DNA of 64,000 nucleotides. Source: Clarkia xantiana subsp. parviflora (taxonomy: Eukaryota; Streptophyta; Magnoliopsida; Myrtales; Onagraceae). Under the pieces are notes generated by a model, which saw only the letters and a list, made by a program, of their open reading frames with translations, ran no database searches and was not told the DNA's origin. The position numbers were made by a program, and so were the translations under genes. The first letter of the stretch is position 1; each line of letters opens with the position of its first letter. The DNA lies in contig JAPTYO010000004.1 of assembly GCA_036873135.1 (NCBI GenBank), positions 244,322 to 308,321 on the forward strand, in the 5' to 3' direction. Below are positions 38,301 to 50,819 of the stretch, piece after piece.

Positions 38301-41300
38301 TCTCTTACTAACCATCCCAGAAAACGTGATGCTTTCAGTCTGAAATGAGAAGTACATTAAACTATTCTACGGTCATAAAAGACGAGTAAGAGTGCAAATA
38401 AAATTGATTTAAAAAAATATAGAGTTCCGAGTGAGGTTATATTGAAAAAATGAGAAACTTGGTCGAAATTGAAGAATTTGCCTTACTAACCATCACAGAA
38501 AACGTGATGCTTTGATTCCAAAATGAGTAGTACATTAAACTATTCCACGGTCATATATGACGAGTAAGAGTGCAAATAAAATTGATTTCACAAAAAATAG
38601 AGGTCCGAGTGAGGTTATATTGAAAAAATAAGAATCTTGGCCGAAATTGAAGAATTTCCCTTACTAACCATCACAGAAAACGTGATGCTTTGAGTCTGAA
38701 ATGAGAAGTACATTAAACTATTCCACGTTCCTATAAGACGAGTAAGAGTGCAAATAAAATTGATTTAAAAAAAATAGAGGTCCGAGTGAGGTTATATTGA
38801 AAAAATGAGAAACTTGGCCGAAAGTGAAGAATTTCCCTTACTAACCATCACAGAAAACGTGATGCTTTGATTCCAAAATGAGTAGTACATTAAACTATTC
38901 AACGGTCATATACGACGAGTAAGAGTGCAACTAAAATTGATTTCACAAAAAATAGAGGTCCGAGTGAATTTATATTGAAAAATGAGAAACTTGGCCGAAA
39001 TTGAAGAATTTCCCTTACTATAACCATCATAGAAAACGTGATGCTTTGATTCCAAAATGAGTAGTACATTAAACTATTCCACGGTCATATACGAGGAGTA
39101 AGAGTGCAAATAAAAATGATTTCACAAAAAATAGAGGTCCGAGTGAGGTTATATTGAAAAAATGAGAAACTTGGCCGAAATTGAAGAATTTCCCTTACTA
39201 ACCATCACAGAAAACGTGATGCTTTGATTCCAAAATGAGTAGTACATTAAACTATTCCACGGTCATATACGACGAGTAAGAGTGCAAATAAAAATGATTT
39301 CATAAAAAATAGAGGTCCGAGTGAGGTTATATTGAAAAAATGAGAAACTTTGCCGAAATTGAAGAATTTCCCTTACTAACCATCACAGAAAACGTGATGC
39401 TTTGATTCCAAAATGAGTAGTACATTAAACTATTCCATGGTCATATACGACGAGTAAGAGTGCAAATAAAAATGATTTCATAAAAAATAGAGGTCCGAGT
39501 GAGGTTATATTGAAAAAATGAGAAACTTGGCCGAAATTGAAGAATTTCCCTTACTAACCATCACAGAAAACATGATGCTTTGAGCCTGAAATGAGAAGTA
39601 CATTAAACTATTCCACGGTCATATACGACGAGTAAGAGTGCAAATAAAATTGATTTCACAAAAAATAGAGGTCAGAGTAAAGTTATATTGAAAATATGAG
39701 AATCTTGGCCGAAATTGAAGAATTTCCCTTACTAACCATCACAGAAAACGTGATGCTTTGATTCCAAAATGAGTAGTACATTAAAATATTCCACGGTCAT
39801 ATATGACGAGTAAGAGTGCAAATAAAATTGATTTCACAAAAAATAGAGGTCCGAGTGAGGTTATATTGAAAAAATAAGAATCTTGGCCGAAATTGAAGAA
39901 TTTCCCTTACTAACCATCACAGAAAACGTGATTCTTTGAGTCTGAAATGAGAAGTACATTAAACTATTCCACGTTCATATAAGACGAGTAAGAGTGCAAA
40001 TAAAATTGATTTAAAAAAAATAGAGGTCCGAGTGAGGTTATATTGAAAAAATGAGAAACTTGGCCGAAAGTGAAGAATTTCCCTTACTAACCATCACAGA
40101 AAACGTGATGCTTTGATTCCAAAATGAGTAGTACATTAAACTATTCAACGGTCATATACGACGAGTAAGAGTGCAACTAAAATTGATTTCACAAAAAATA
40201 GAGGTCCGAGTGAATTTATATTGAAAAAATGAGAAACTTGGCCGAAATTGAAGAATTTCCCTTACAGAAAACGTGATGCTTTGATTCCAAAATGAGTAGT
40301 ACATTAAACTATTCCATGGTCATATACGACGAGTAAGAGTGCAAATAAAAATGATTTCATAAAAAATAGAGGTCCGAGTGAGGTTATATTGAAAAAATGA
40401 GAAACTTGGCCGAAATTGAAGAATTTCCCTTACTAACCATCACAGAAAACATGATGCTTTGAGCCTGAAATGAGAAGTACATTAAACTATTCCACGGTCA
40501 TATACGACGAGTAAGAGTGCAAATAAAATTGATTTCACAAAAAATAGAGGTCAGAGTAAAGTCATATTGAAAATATGAGAATCTTGGCCGAAATTGAAGA
40601 ATTTCCCTTACTAACCATCACAGAAAACGTGACGCTTTGATTCCAAAATGAGTAGTACATTAAAATATTCCACGGTCATATATGACGAGTAAGAGTGCAA
40701 ATAAAATTGATTTCATAAAAAATAGAGGTCCGAGTGAAGTTATATTGAAAAAATGAGAAACTTGGCCGAAATTGAAGAATTTCCCTAACTAACCATCACA
40801 GAAAACTGATGCTTTGATTCCAAAATGAGTAGTACATTAAACTATTCCACGGTCATATACGACGAGTAAGAGTGCAACTAAAATTGATTTCACAAAAAAT
40901 AGAGGTCCGAGTGAATTTATATTGAAAAAATGAGAAACTTGGCAGAAATTGAAGAATTTCCCTTACTAACCATCACAGAAAACGTGATGCTTTGATTCCA
41001 AAATGAGTAGTACATTAAACTATTCCACGGTCATATACGAAGAGTAAGAGTGCAACTAAAATTGATTTCACAAAAAATAGAGGTCCGAGTGAATTTATAT
41101 TGAAAAATGAGAAACTTGGCCGAAATTGAAGAATTTCCCTTACTATAACCATCACAGAAAACGTGATGCTTTGATTCCAAAATGAGTAGTACATTAAACT
41201 ATTCCACGGTCATATACGAGGAGTAAGAGTGCAAATAAAAATGATTTCACAAAAAATAGAGGTCCGAGTGAGGTTATATTGAAAAAATGAGAAACTTGGC

Positions 41301-43439
41301 CGAAATTGAAGAATTTCCCTTACTAACCATCACAGAAAACGTGATGCTTTGATTCCAAAATGAGTAGTACATTAAACTATTCCACGGTCATATACGACGA
41401 GTAAGAGTGCAAATAAAAATGATTTCATAAAAAATAGAGGTCCGAGTGAGGTTATATTGAAAAAATGAGAAACTTTGCCGAAATTGAAGAATTTCCCTTA
41501 CTAACCATCACAGAAAACGTGATGCTTTGATTCCAAAATGAGTAGTACATTAAACTATTCCACGGTCATATACGACGAGTAAGAGTGCTAATAAAATTGA
41601 TTTCACAAAAAATAGAGGTCCGAGTGAAGTTATATTGAAAAAATGAGAAACTTGGCCGAAATTGAAGAATTTCTCTTACTAACCATCACAGAAAACGTGA
41701 TGCTTTGAGTCTGAAATGAGAAGTACATTAAACTATTCTACGGTCATAGACGAGTAAGAGTGCAAATAAAATTGATTTTAAAAACTATAGAGTTCCGAGT
41801 GAGGTTATATTGAAAAAATGAGAAACTTGGTCGAAATTGAAGAATTTGCCTTACTAACCATCACAGAAAACGTGATGCTTTGATTCCAAAATGAGTAGTA
41901 CATTAAACTATTCCATGGTCATATATGACGAGTAAGAATGCAAATAAAATTGATTTCACAAAAAATATAGGTCCGAGTGAGGTTATATTAAAAAAATGAG
42001 AAACTTGACCGAAATTGAAGAATTTCCCTTACTAACCATCACAGAAAATGTGATGCTTTGAGTCTGAAATGAGAAGTACATTAAACTATTCCACGGTCAT
42101 ATAAGACGAGTAAGAGTGCAAAAAAATTTATTTAAAAAAAATAGAGGTCCGAGTGAGGTTATATTGAAAAAATGAGAAACTTGGCCGAAATTGAAGAATT
42201 TCCCTTACTAACCATCACAGAAAACGTGATGCTTTGATTCCAAAATGAGTAGTACATTAAACTATTCCACGGTCATATACGACGAGTAAGAATGAAAATA
42301 AAATTGATTTCACAAAAAATAGATGTCCGATTGAATTTATATTGAAAAAATGAGAAACTTGGCCGAAATTAAAGAATTTCCCTTACTAACCATCACAGAA
42401 AACGTGATGTTTTGATTCCAAAATGAGTAGTAATTTAAACTATTCCACGGTCATATACGACAAGTAAGAGTGCAAATAAAATTGATTTCATAAAAAATAG
42501 AGGTCCGAGTGAGGTTATATTGAAAAAATAAGAATCTTGGCCGAAATTGAAGAATTTCCCTTACTAACCATCACAGAAAACGTGATGCTTTGAGTCTGAA
42601 ATGAGAAGTACATTAAACTATTCCACGTTCATATAAGACGAGTAAGAGTGCAAATAAAATTGATTTAAAAAAATAGAGGTCCGAGTGAGGTTATATTGAA
42701 AAAATGAGAAACTTGGCCGAAATTGAAGAATTTCCCTTACTAACCATCACAGAAAACGTGATGTTTTGATTCCAAAATGAGTAGTACCATTAAACTGTTC
42801 AACGGTCATATACGACGAGTAAGAGTGCAACTAAAATTGATTTCACAAAAAATAGAGGTCCGAGTGAATTTATATTGAAAAAATGAGAAACTTGGCCGAA
42901 ATTGAAGAATTTCCCTTACAGAAAACGTGATGCTTTGATTCCAAAATGAGTAGTACATTAAACTATTCCATGGTCATATACGACGAGTAAGAGTGCAAAT
43001 AAAAATGATTTCATAAAAAATAGAGGTCCGAGTGAGGTTATATTGAAAAAATGAGAAACTTGGCCGAAATTGAAGAATTTCCCTTACTAACCATCACAGA
43101 AAACATGATGCTTTGAGCCTGAAAAGAGAAGTACATTAAACTATTCCACGGTCATATACGACGAGTAAGAGTGCAAATAAAATTGATTTCACAAAAAATA
43201 GAGGTCAGAGTAAAGTTATATTGAAAAAAATGAGAAACTTGGCAGAAATTGAAGAATTTCCCTTACTAACCATCACAGAAAACGTGATGCTTTGATTCCA
43301 AAATGAGTAGTACATTAAACTATTCCACGGTCATATACGACGATTAAGAGTGCAAATAAAATTGATTTCATAAAAAATTGAGGTCCGAGTGAGGTTATAC
43401 TGAAAGAATGAGAAACTTGGCCGAAATTGAAGAATTCCC

Positions 43440-44051
43440 ACTGCGGAAATATTTCTTTTACACAATAGTTCAGAGCCCAACAAAAAAAGTTGTATTTTAC
43501 AAGCCCAAAATCCAATCTTACATCATTTTTCAACCTAGCCCAAAATTGTGTGCCATGTTCATCTATCTTCTTACTCTTCTTAGTTCTTACCCTTATGTTA
43601 TTTAAAAAAAAAATCATAAATTTATTAAAAAAAATCATATAAGATTTGAAAATTATATGCATAAATATAAAAAAAAAATTGAAATAAAATATTGAAAACA
43701 ATATTTTTCTTAAAAGAAAAACCTTAATCTTTAGAGTTTTATGTCTATAAAAAATTTCTATTTTTTTAAAAAAAATATACATCATACAATTTAAGTAAAA
43801 CCATTTTAAATGCTCTTAATACATAGTGCATTTTTTAAGTTTAAAAAATATAATACCGTTTTTATTTAATGATAGTTTACTAATAAAATTAATCTTATTG
43901 CAATCCGCCGCTGCTTATCTTCTTGCAGGGCGAACTTCGGAAGTCACAAACAGAAAAGAGCTTCAACTTCATCCCTCGTTATATAATTTAGGTTAAATTG
44001 GGTTATAATAACACAAGCAACCGTAAAGAGGGTATTGCTGCTAACCCTAGA
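43440..44051. other. Intergenic DNA and likely promoter/5' UTR of the PRP3 gene
   Basis: Very AT-rich with A and T runs, and no satellite sequence. TATATAAT at 43980 is a possible TATA element, but it lies only 72 bp before the start codon. The promoter must fit in about 600 bp unless it extends into the satellite. Confidence 0.5.
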
Positions 44052-47000
44052 ATGGAGAAAAGCTCCAAGAAATCCAGGGAGGACCGAGGCGAACACGGCA
44101 AGGATAGATACCACGGCGGCGATGGGAAGCGGTCCTCTCGGGACGAGAAGCGACATGAATCCGATCGTCTTCACAGCCGGGACCACTATCGGGATTCGAA
44201 GCAGCGCCAGGATCGAGAAGGCTCTCGGGATCGCGAGGCCAGGCGTGAGAAATTCCATGATTCAGACCGTGAGAAATCACGGGAGCGTGATGATAGGGAA
44301 GAGGAGTACTCCCGTGGTAGAGAGTCTTCCGTGGAGAGGAAGCATAAAAGGAAGGATAGAGAAAGAGGAGAAGAAGTAGTTGATGGTGAGGAGAAGAGAC
44401 CTAGGGTTTATGAGGGGGACAAGAGGCCGAGAAGGAGATTTGAAGATGGAAGTAGTGATCAGAAGGTTGAGAGGAGGGAGAGGAGGAAGTTCGGGGATAA
44501 GGCCAACGAAGAGGATTCAAATGGGAAGGACGAAGTGACTGATGTCCGTGGTGCTGGCGCAGAAAACGGCCGTGTTGCAGTAAATGTAAGTTATTTCCAT
44601 TCGTTTGCTTTAAATCCTGAAATTATCTGATTCTGTTTAAGGCCTGTACGTGTATAATTGCTTATTTGTCTAGTATTACTGGATACCCTTGATAGTTTGT
44701 GATTGTAGCTGAATTGGGGTATTGTTTGCAGTCCAATGTGCACTCCAATTGGTTTCATATATACACATATCTGGTTGTTCTCTCCATATTGACCTACTTC
44801 TGTTTTATCATGGGTGACATAGTTGTATTTGATTTCAAATTCCGTTTGAAAATATTTCTTTCCAAAAGGTTGAAATTAGAAAGGTCATTTTCAATGCACT
44901 GAGTTCTCATTTTGGTCAGGTTTTTCTTTTATCATGTCACTTTATAGGATAACTTTCAAAACTTGGTTATCCTTAGGAATGTTGGTGTTTCTAGGATGCT
45001 TATCCACATGCTCAAATTATTGTACTCTGTATATGAGCATCATCTGTCTCGGAATAACTATTGAAACTAAGGCTAGATCTAATTTGTTTAACTAAGGCTA
45101 GAGCGAATTTGTTTAATTGATATTGATTGTACCTTTTTGTATACTCGTATTTTAATCCTCTGTCAGTCTTTTCTGGTAATAAGGCTTCATTGAAGCCAGT
45201 ATATGCTCGCTTTGCTTTCTAGTACTCGCCCTGGTTTCTTAATTTGTTTTTCTGTTTTGCTTGAAGCCTCACTTTTCATATTTTTATTTATGTGCTGAGG
45301 TATAAATTGTTTAACTGTAGGGTGCACCTTTTGCATCATCCATCGAGATACCAAAAGTTGCGCCTGACACCACTTCCACTTCTAGTCATCCCTTCCCGAT
45401 CAAGGTATCTTCAGTTACTACCGCAAATGAAAATACGGGAGTTAGTATTAGATCTCATGAGGTTCCTGGCAAAACTAGTACAGATGGGACATCTTCACTA
45501 GCTGGAAAAAGTGGAAGTTTATCTCTTGATGCTCTAGCAAAAGCTAAGAAAGCTTTACAAATGCAAAAAGAGTTGTCAGCAAAACTGAAGAAGATTCCAT
45601 TGGTAAGCTGTTCATTTATACAATTTTTTTTCTCAAGCTGTATTTATTAGTTTTGTGTTCTTGTCTTTTTAGGTACTTATATTGGTGGTTATGTCAATTT
45701 GAATCTTATCTTCATTCTGCAGTTGAATAAGAATGCCAGCACGACCTTAAGTGGTGCAGCACAAGTGGTTCAGAAGGACTCAACTTCCACTAGAAATGTG
45801 CCAACTAGTCTGCCCTCGGCTCCAGTAACTACTTCTGTACCATCCGTGTTGCCTGTTCCAGGTGGCATTGCGACTGTCCCTGATCTCTCAAGTATTCCCA
45901 ACTATGAAGCTGTAAAACGAGCGCAGGAGCTTGCTGCTAAGATGGGTTTCCGTCAGGACCCACAGTTTGCTCCTCTTATAAACTTATTTCCAGGTCAAGC
46001 GACAACAGAAATGGCTATGCCGCAAAAGCCTACTAAGGCACCAGTGCTTCGGTTGGATGCACTTGGAAGAGAGATAGATGAACATGGAAACGTTGTGAAT
46101 CTTACTAAACCAACCAACCTCAGCACACTTAAGGTTGGTTAAACCAGTAGCACTTCATTTAAAGCTGTAGACTGAGCACTTTTGTAATGCTTTAACTTTG
46201 CTTTTCTACAATTTTCAGGTCAACATCAATAAACAAAAGAAGGATGCTTTCCAAATTCTTAAACCTGAGTTAGAGGTTGATCCAGAATCAAATCCGCATT
46301 TTGATGCAAGGATGGGAATTGACAAGGTCAAGCTTCTCAGACCCAAGAGGATGGCTTTCCAGTTTGTTGAGGAAGGGAAATGGTCAAAAGATGCAGAGAT
46401 GATGAAGCTGAGGGTATTATACTACCATTTTAATTTTTCTCCCTATAATGTGGGTATGGAGTCTTAAAGAAAACTGATTTCCCCTCTTTTTTGTGGTTCA
46501 GAGTCAATTTGGAGAAGCTCGGGCGAAAGAACAGAGAGCCAAGCAGGCACAGTTGGCTAAGGCAAAGGCAGCACCTGATATCAATCCTAATTTGATTGAG
46601 GTATCCGAAAGAGTCGTCATCAAAGAAAAACGAAAGGATCAAATTCCTGAAGTTGAGTGGTGGTAAGTTTTCTATCGCTGACCACCTATGTACTTTTCCT
46701 TAACAGATTACACACTGATACTCAACAATCAGTGTTTTTTTCCTGGTACAGAGCTTTATACAAGCTAAGATTGTCATTTTACCAGTTGCAGAATATATGT
46801 CGATGTCTATATATATTCTTTTACTGCAATTTTATTTATTGATATGGTATAATAATTTGATTTTCTATTCTATTTTTTTTGCGTGGCTAGGGATGTGCCT
46901 ATTCTGCTATCTGGTACTTATGATGAAGTAGGTGAAGGTGGTGTGGTTTCAGAAGATAAGTTGAAGATGGAGAAGATCACAATCTATGTAGAACACCCTC

Positions 47001-47788
47001 GGCCTATCGAGCCCCCAGCTGAGGCAGCACCACCGCCACCCCAACCCCTAAAGTTGACAAAGAAAGAGCAGAAGAAACTAAGGACACAGAGGCGTTTAGC
47101 TCGAGAGAAGGAGCGGCAAGAGATGATAAGACAGGGGCTGATTGAAGCACCCAAGTCTAAAGTGAAGATGAGCAATCTGATGAGAGTGCTGGGCGCAGAA
47201 GCAACACAGGACCCGACAAGGCTCGAAAAGGAGATACGCACTGCAGCCGCTGAGCGTGAGCAGGCTCACGTGGACCGCAACATTGCTCGGAAACTCACCC
47301 CGGCAGAGCGCCGTGAGAAGAAAGAGAGGAAGCTGTTTGACGATCCTTCCAACACCGTAGAAACCATTGTCTCTGTCTACCGAATCAACGACCTCTCTCA
47401 CAAGAAGACACGATTCAAGGTCGATGTGAATGCGCATGAGAACCGTTTGACTGGGTGTGCAGTGATATCCGATGGAATTAACGTTGTGGTGGTGGAAGGA
47501 GGTAGCAAGTCGATAAAGAGGTATGGGAAATTGATGCTGAAGCGAATTGATTGGGCTGCTGCTAAGGAAGAAGAAGAAGAGGGTGATGATGATGAGGATG
47601 ATGATGGCAGAGACGAGAAGCAACTGAATAAGTGCGTACTGGTGTGGCAAGGAAGCGTGGCCAGACCGAGCTTCAATAGGTTCTTTGTTCACGAGTGCAT
47701 GACCGATGCAGCAGCCCGAAAGGTCTTTGCTGATGCCGGCGTGGGTCATTATTGGGATCTGGCTGTCAACTTTTCAGATGAACTATGA
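44052..47788 (+). CDS. PRP3: U4/U6 small nuclear ribonucleoprotein PRP3 (RDM16-type splicing factor)
   Basis: Six exons: 44052-44585, 45321-45602, 45723-46133, 46219-46413, 46502-46662 and 46891-47788. All introns are GT-AG, phases match and the product is 826 aa. Residues 1-150 are Arg/Glu/Asp/Ser-rich, as in splicing factors. The PRP3 domain runs from about 405 to 640 (KKDAFQILKPELEVDPESNP, APDINPNLIEVSERV, IPEVEWWDVPILL), and the C-terminal DUF1115 domain from about 665 to 820 (ETIVSVYRINDLSHKKTRFK, HYWDLAVNF). An acidic EEEEEGDDDEDDD insert splits the latter. PRP3 binds U4/U6 snRNA in the U4/U6.U5 tri-snRNP and is needed for pre-mRNA splicing in the nucleus; the Arabidopsis homologue RDM16 also affects RNA-directed DNA methylation. 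An in-frame upstream TTG exists, but the ATG at 44052 (AGAATGG) is the natural start. The gene appears fully intact despite lying next to satellite. Confidence 0.93.
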
Positions 47789-48262
47789 ATAACGGACTTC
47801 TTTCTGGAAGTGGTGGAATAAATGGTGAGCTTCGTTTCTGCCTTGTCTATTTCCCAGATGATGATTTTCTTTCGATTTCGTGGGATAGCTATCTAGATGA
47901 GGAGCTACCTTTTGAAATCCATGCTGTCATTTGAGATTGTGTTTTCTAATTTTGTGGACTTGGGCTGTACTGTAAACATATTAAAAGGTTGTTAGGATTT
48001 TAATTTTGTCTGGGAATTGTGTTTCGCAATTTTTAAAGCATATTCCGTTAAATTTGGACGGAAATTGAGTTGATGGAAATTTAAAAATATTGAACAATTA
48101 CGGAGGATTGTTAAAAGAAATGGTGAAAAGTTTATGGGGGGCAATCTGTGGATTTACCCGTTTTCTGGACGGTGGAATTTTAGGTCGGGTTCTGGGTTTG
48201 AAGTTTGAACCAGACTATTTAGTTAATGGTTAATGTGCTAAACCACTATATCATATTATATA
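47789..48262. other. PRP3 3' UTR and intergenic DNA
   Basis: T-rich sequence following the PRP3 stop, with no further coding potential seen. It ends at the target duplication of the next transposon. Confidence 0.6.
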
Positions 48263-49460
48263 GGGTCAAATAACCTAGGAGATGTCTGAAGATTGGCGAG
48301 GTATGAAGATTGAAATGGTGATAACTGAGGTCTGAAGTTTGGACTTTGTTATTTTTAGGTTTTTCGTCCAAATTTTCTGTCAAATTTTACAGAACCGCAT
48401 AAAATGTCAAAAATACTCTTTTGCAGTATTTGAATTAATAAAAAGTTTAATTAATATAAAGATGAAATGACAAAAATGCCCATGTCCATAATTTAAACAT
48501 AAGTCAACTCCGGCCACCACAACGGCTCCGACCGGCCACCACTCAACTCCGGCGACCACCACTCACAACTCCGACGACCGCCACCCAACTCCGACAAACG
48601 TCACAACAGCTCCGGTTAGGCCCCCGAAGCCACAAAGCTCTGATCGGAGCTCTGTGGCTCCGATTTGGAGCTCTGTGGCTCCGATTTGGGGCCACAAAGG
48701 TCCGATTTGGAGCTCTGTGGCTCCAATCTGGGGCCACATAGCTCCAAATCAGAGCTCTGTGGCCCCAAATCGGAGCCACAGAGCTCTAATTTGGAGCTTT
48801 ATGGCTCCGATCTGGGGCTACAAAGCTCCGATTTGGAGCTATGTGGCTTCGATCTGGGGCCACATAGCTCCGATTGGAGCTCTGTGGCTCCGATCTGGGG
48901 CCATAGAGCTATGTGGCTCCAATCTGGGGCCAGGAGCTCTGTGGCTCCGATCTGGGGCCACAGAGCTCCAAACCGGAGCTTTGTGGCTCCAATCTGGGGC
49001 CACAGAGCTCCGATCGGAGCTTCGTGGCTCCGATCTGGGCCTAATCGGAGCCACCGGCCTAGATTTGGCCCAATTGGGATCGCAGTCGTGGTCACCGAAG
49101 TTGGTTGGTGGTCGTCGGAGTCGGGTTGTGGTTGCCGGAGTTGGGTGGCGGTCGCCGGAGCTGTGAGTGGTGGTCGATGGAGCTGTGAGTGGTGGTCGCC
49201 GGAGTTGGGTGGTGGCCTTAAGGGTATTTTCGTCTTTTCATTCAAGCATGTGAGATGCAAGATGGGTATTTTTGGAATTTAATTTTATTTCTGGTCACAT
49301 GTCATGCACATGACCAACTTCCGTCAGTTTTAACGGAAAAAACTAACGGATACCTTTATTATCTACAAGTCGAAACTTCAGACTGTTATTATCATTTCAA
49401 TCCTCAGACCGATCAAATTCACAATGGTCAATCTTCAGACCTCTCCCAGGTTATTAACCA
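48263..49460. mobile_element. Mutator-type inverted-repeat element (1.2 kb, non-autonomous)
   Basis: Bounded by the 9-bp direct repeat TATTATATA (48254-48262 and 49461-49469). The ends are inverted copies: GGGTCAAATAACCTAGGAGA on the left, and TGGTTAATAACCTGGGAGA read from the right. Inverted similarity continues inward for about 300 bp on each side (TCTGAAGATTG, TCTGAAGTTT, then ACTCCGGCGACCACCACTC). The centre holds a self-complementary repeat array. No transposase is present. Nine-base duplications and long terminal inverted repeats point to the Mutator superfamily. Confidence 0.78.
48620..49045. repeat. Core array of GGAGCTCTGTGGCTCCGAT-type repeats
   Basis: About 20 imperfect units built from GGAGCTCTGTGGCTCC, GATCTGGGGCCACA and their complements. 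Many units are themselves near-palindromic. Long frames rich in Ser-Asp-Leu-Gly or Ala-Pro-Ile-Trp arise on both strands from this repetition and are not credible proteins. Confidence 0.85.
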
Positions 49461-49592
49461 TATTATATAGTTTGACTCCTGATCCGATTGCTTCTCTTTT
49501 CAAGTATTCTAGATTAGATGGTCTTTCTAGATATGCTCTATAGAGCAGAGCATGGAAGTATATAGTCGTTCGTTATATGATGGTTAGGACTT

Positions 49593-49645
49593 AGCACATC
49601 AACCTTATTACCTATACTATACATAGGTAATAAGGTTGATGTGCT
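49593..49645. repeat. Perfect 23-bp inverted repeat with 7-nt loop
   Basis: AGCACATCAACCTTATTACC plus TAT at 49593-49615 pairs without mismatch with 49623-49645. It lies between two Mutator-type elements and is not part of their terminal repeats. No target duplication was found. Confidence 0.85.
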
Positions 49646-49687
49646 TTTGGAACGATATAATAAAATTGTATGTTATATTATTATTTA

Positions 49688-50810
49688 GGATTAATAGGTG
49701 TTTTGGTGCAATATGTATGCCGAAATTTGATTTTTGGTGTAACATTTTTGTTTTTGTATATTTTTGGTGTTATACGTTTAGACTTTGTGCACTTTTGGTG
49801 CAAACATTATCTTTCCATCCATTTAGTACGTTAAGTGCTCACGTGCACGGCACATGCCATAATTAATTAATAAAAAATAAATTTTAAATTATGAAATGTC
49901 AAAATTACCCTTAACTTGATTTTTTTTTTTTAATTTCTATCATTTGCCATCGTCTTCTTCATTGAGCATCCATCTTATTCTTCTAACTAAAGCAGCCGCC
50001 TCCGACTGTAAATGCCATTTTCCACCTAATTGTGAATATGGAAAATCGTTAATGTCCTAATTGTTAAAGTAAATCAAGTAAATTCAATGGAAGTGTATTA
50101 TCAGAATTGCAAACAGCATAGTCTGCTCCGTTTTAATAAGATAATCAATTATGATTTCCAACGGGGAAGGGTGACTGTGTCACCGATCGGAGCGACGACG
50201 GGCATAGAATACCGAGTATGGGTCAAGCTAGGCTGGGTAGCGGAGAGCAGCGACGGACTGGGCAAACACCGGATGCTCGGAGGAATGCCTTCGGCGCAAC
50301 CGGTGGCTGACGACGAGGTCAGGTACGGGTCGCAGATGATGATGGCCGGAGAAACAATTGGAGCTGACCGGAGTGCTGCAGATCGAGCGATGAGGAAGGA
50401 CGACAGCACTGTGTCGGACAGCGGGACCTGCCTGGACAGCGAAGGACGGGCTTGGGCGAAGGTGGAGGTGGCTAGATCGGAGATGCTGTCTGGGATAGTG
50501 GTGACTGGTTAGGCCGGTGGGGGAACAGTCGGGATGCCCTCTCTGTATAGATAGAGAAGGAGAAGATGACTAAATAAAATAATAACAAGGGCAATTAGTC
50601 TTTTCCTAATTATAATTTCGGTTTTTAATTTTTTTTTCCTGTCACGTGCAGGGCACATGTGACTTAACAGATAAATTGGATGGAAAGTAAACGATTGCGC
50701 CAAAAATGCACAAAATCCAAACATATAGAACCAAAAATATACAAAAACAAACATGTTGCACCAAAAGCCTAATTTCGCCAAACATGTTGCACCAAAACAC
50801 CTATAAACCC
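49688..50810. mobile_element. Mutator-type inverted-repeat element (1.1 kb) with unique interior
   Basis: Perfect 9-bp target duplication TATTATTTA at 49679-49687 and 50811-50819. Terminal inverted repeats: GGATTAATAGGTGTTTTGG on the left and GGGTTTATAGGTGTTTTGG read from the right, with diverged inverted similarity of about 170 bp (GTGCAAC-ATTTTTGTTTTTGTATATTTTTGG, then CCATCCA-TTAAG-CACGTGC). The non-repeated interior contains an open frame of 141 codons (50087-50512) with no recognised domain. It may be captured host DNA or chance. No transposase. Confidence 0.82.
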
Positions 50811-50819
50811 TATTATTTA

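Larger units (their letters stand above)
24855..43439. repeat. 178-bp satellite array, block 2 (about 104 monomers)
   Basis: Continuation of block 1 in the same orientation and phase across the retrotransposon. The first five bases are the right target duplication. From about 29.3 kb the variant mix changes: a GAGTCTGAAATGAGAAG module, CATATAAGACGAG, GGTCTGAGTGAGGGTATAATG, GTGCAACTAAAATT and GTGAATTTATATTG appear and recur at multiples of the monomer. The array ends inside a monomer at about 43439 (GAAGAATTCCCA) and unrelated AT-rich DNA follows without a transition zone. Confidence 0.97.

Noticed and set aside
1..43439. CRISPR-like array
   Set aside because: The repeats are contiguous 178-bp monomers without unique spacers, in plant nuclear DNA.
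43315..43785. 156-codon minus-strand frame crossing the end of the satellite
   Set aside because: Half is satellite and half is AT-rich DNA translated as Phe/Ile/Lys; no domain and no promoter context.
48625..49040. Microsatellite-driven coding gene for a Trp/Ser-rich repeat protein
   Set aside because: Flanked by long inverted repeats and a 9-bp target duplication, so it is the core of a transposon; no start or stop context in favour of a gene.
48654..49282. Overlapping frames of 170 and 205 codons on the plus strand and 153 on the minus strand
   Set aside because: All are low-complexity translations of the GGAGCTCTGTGGCTCC array inside a transposon.
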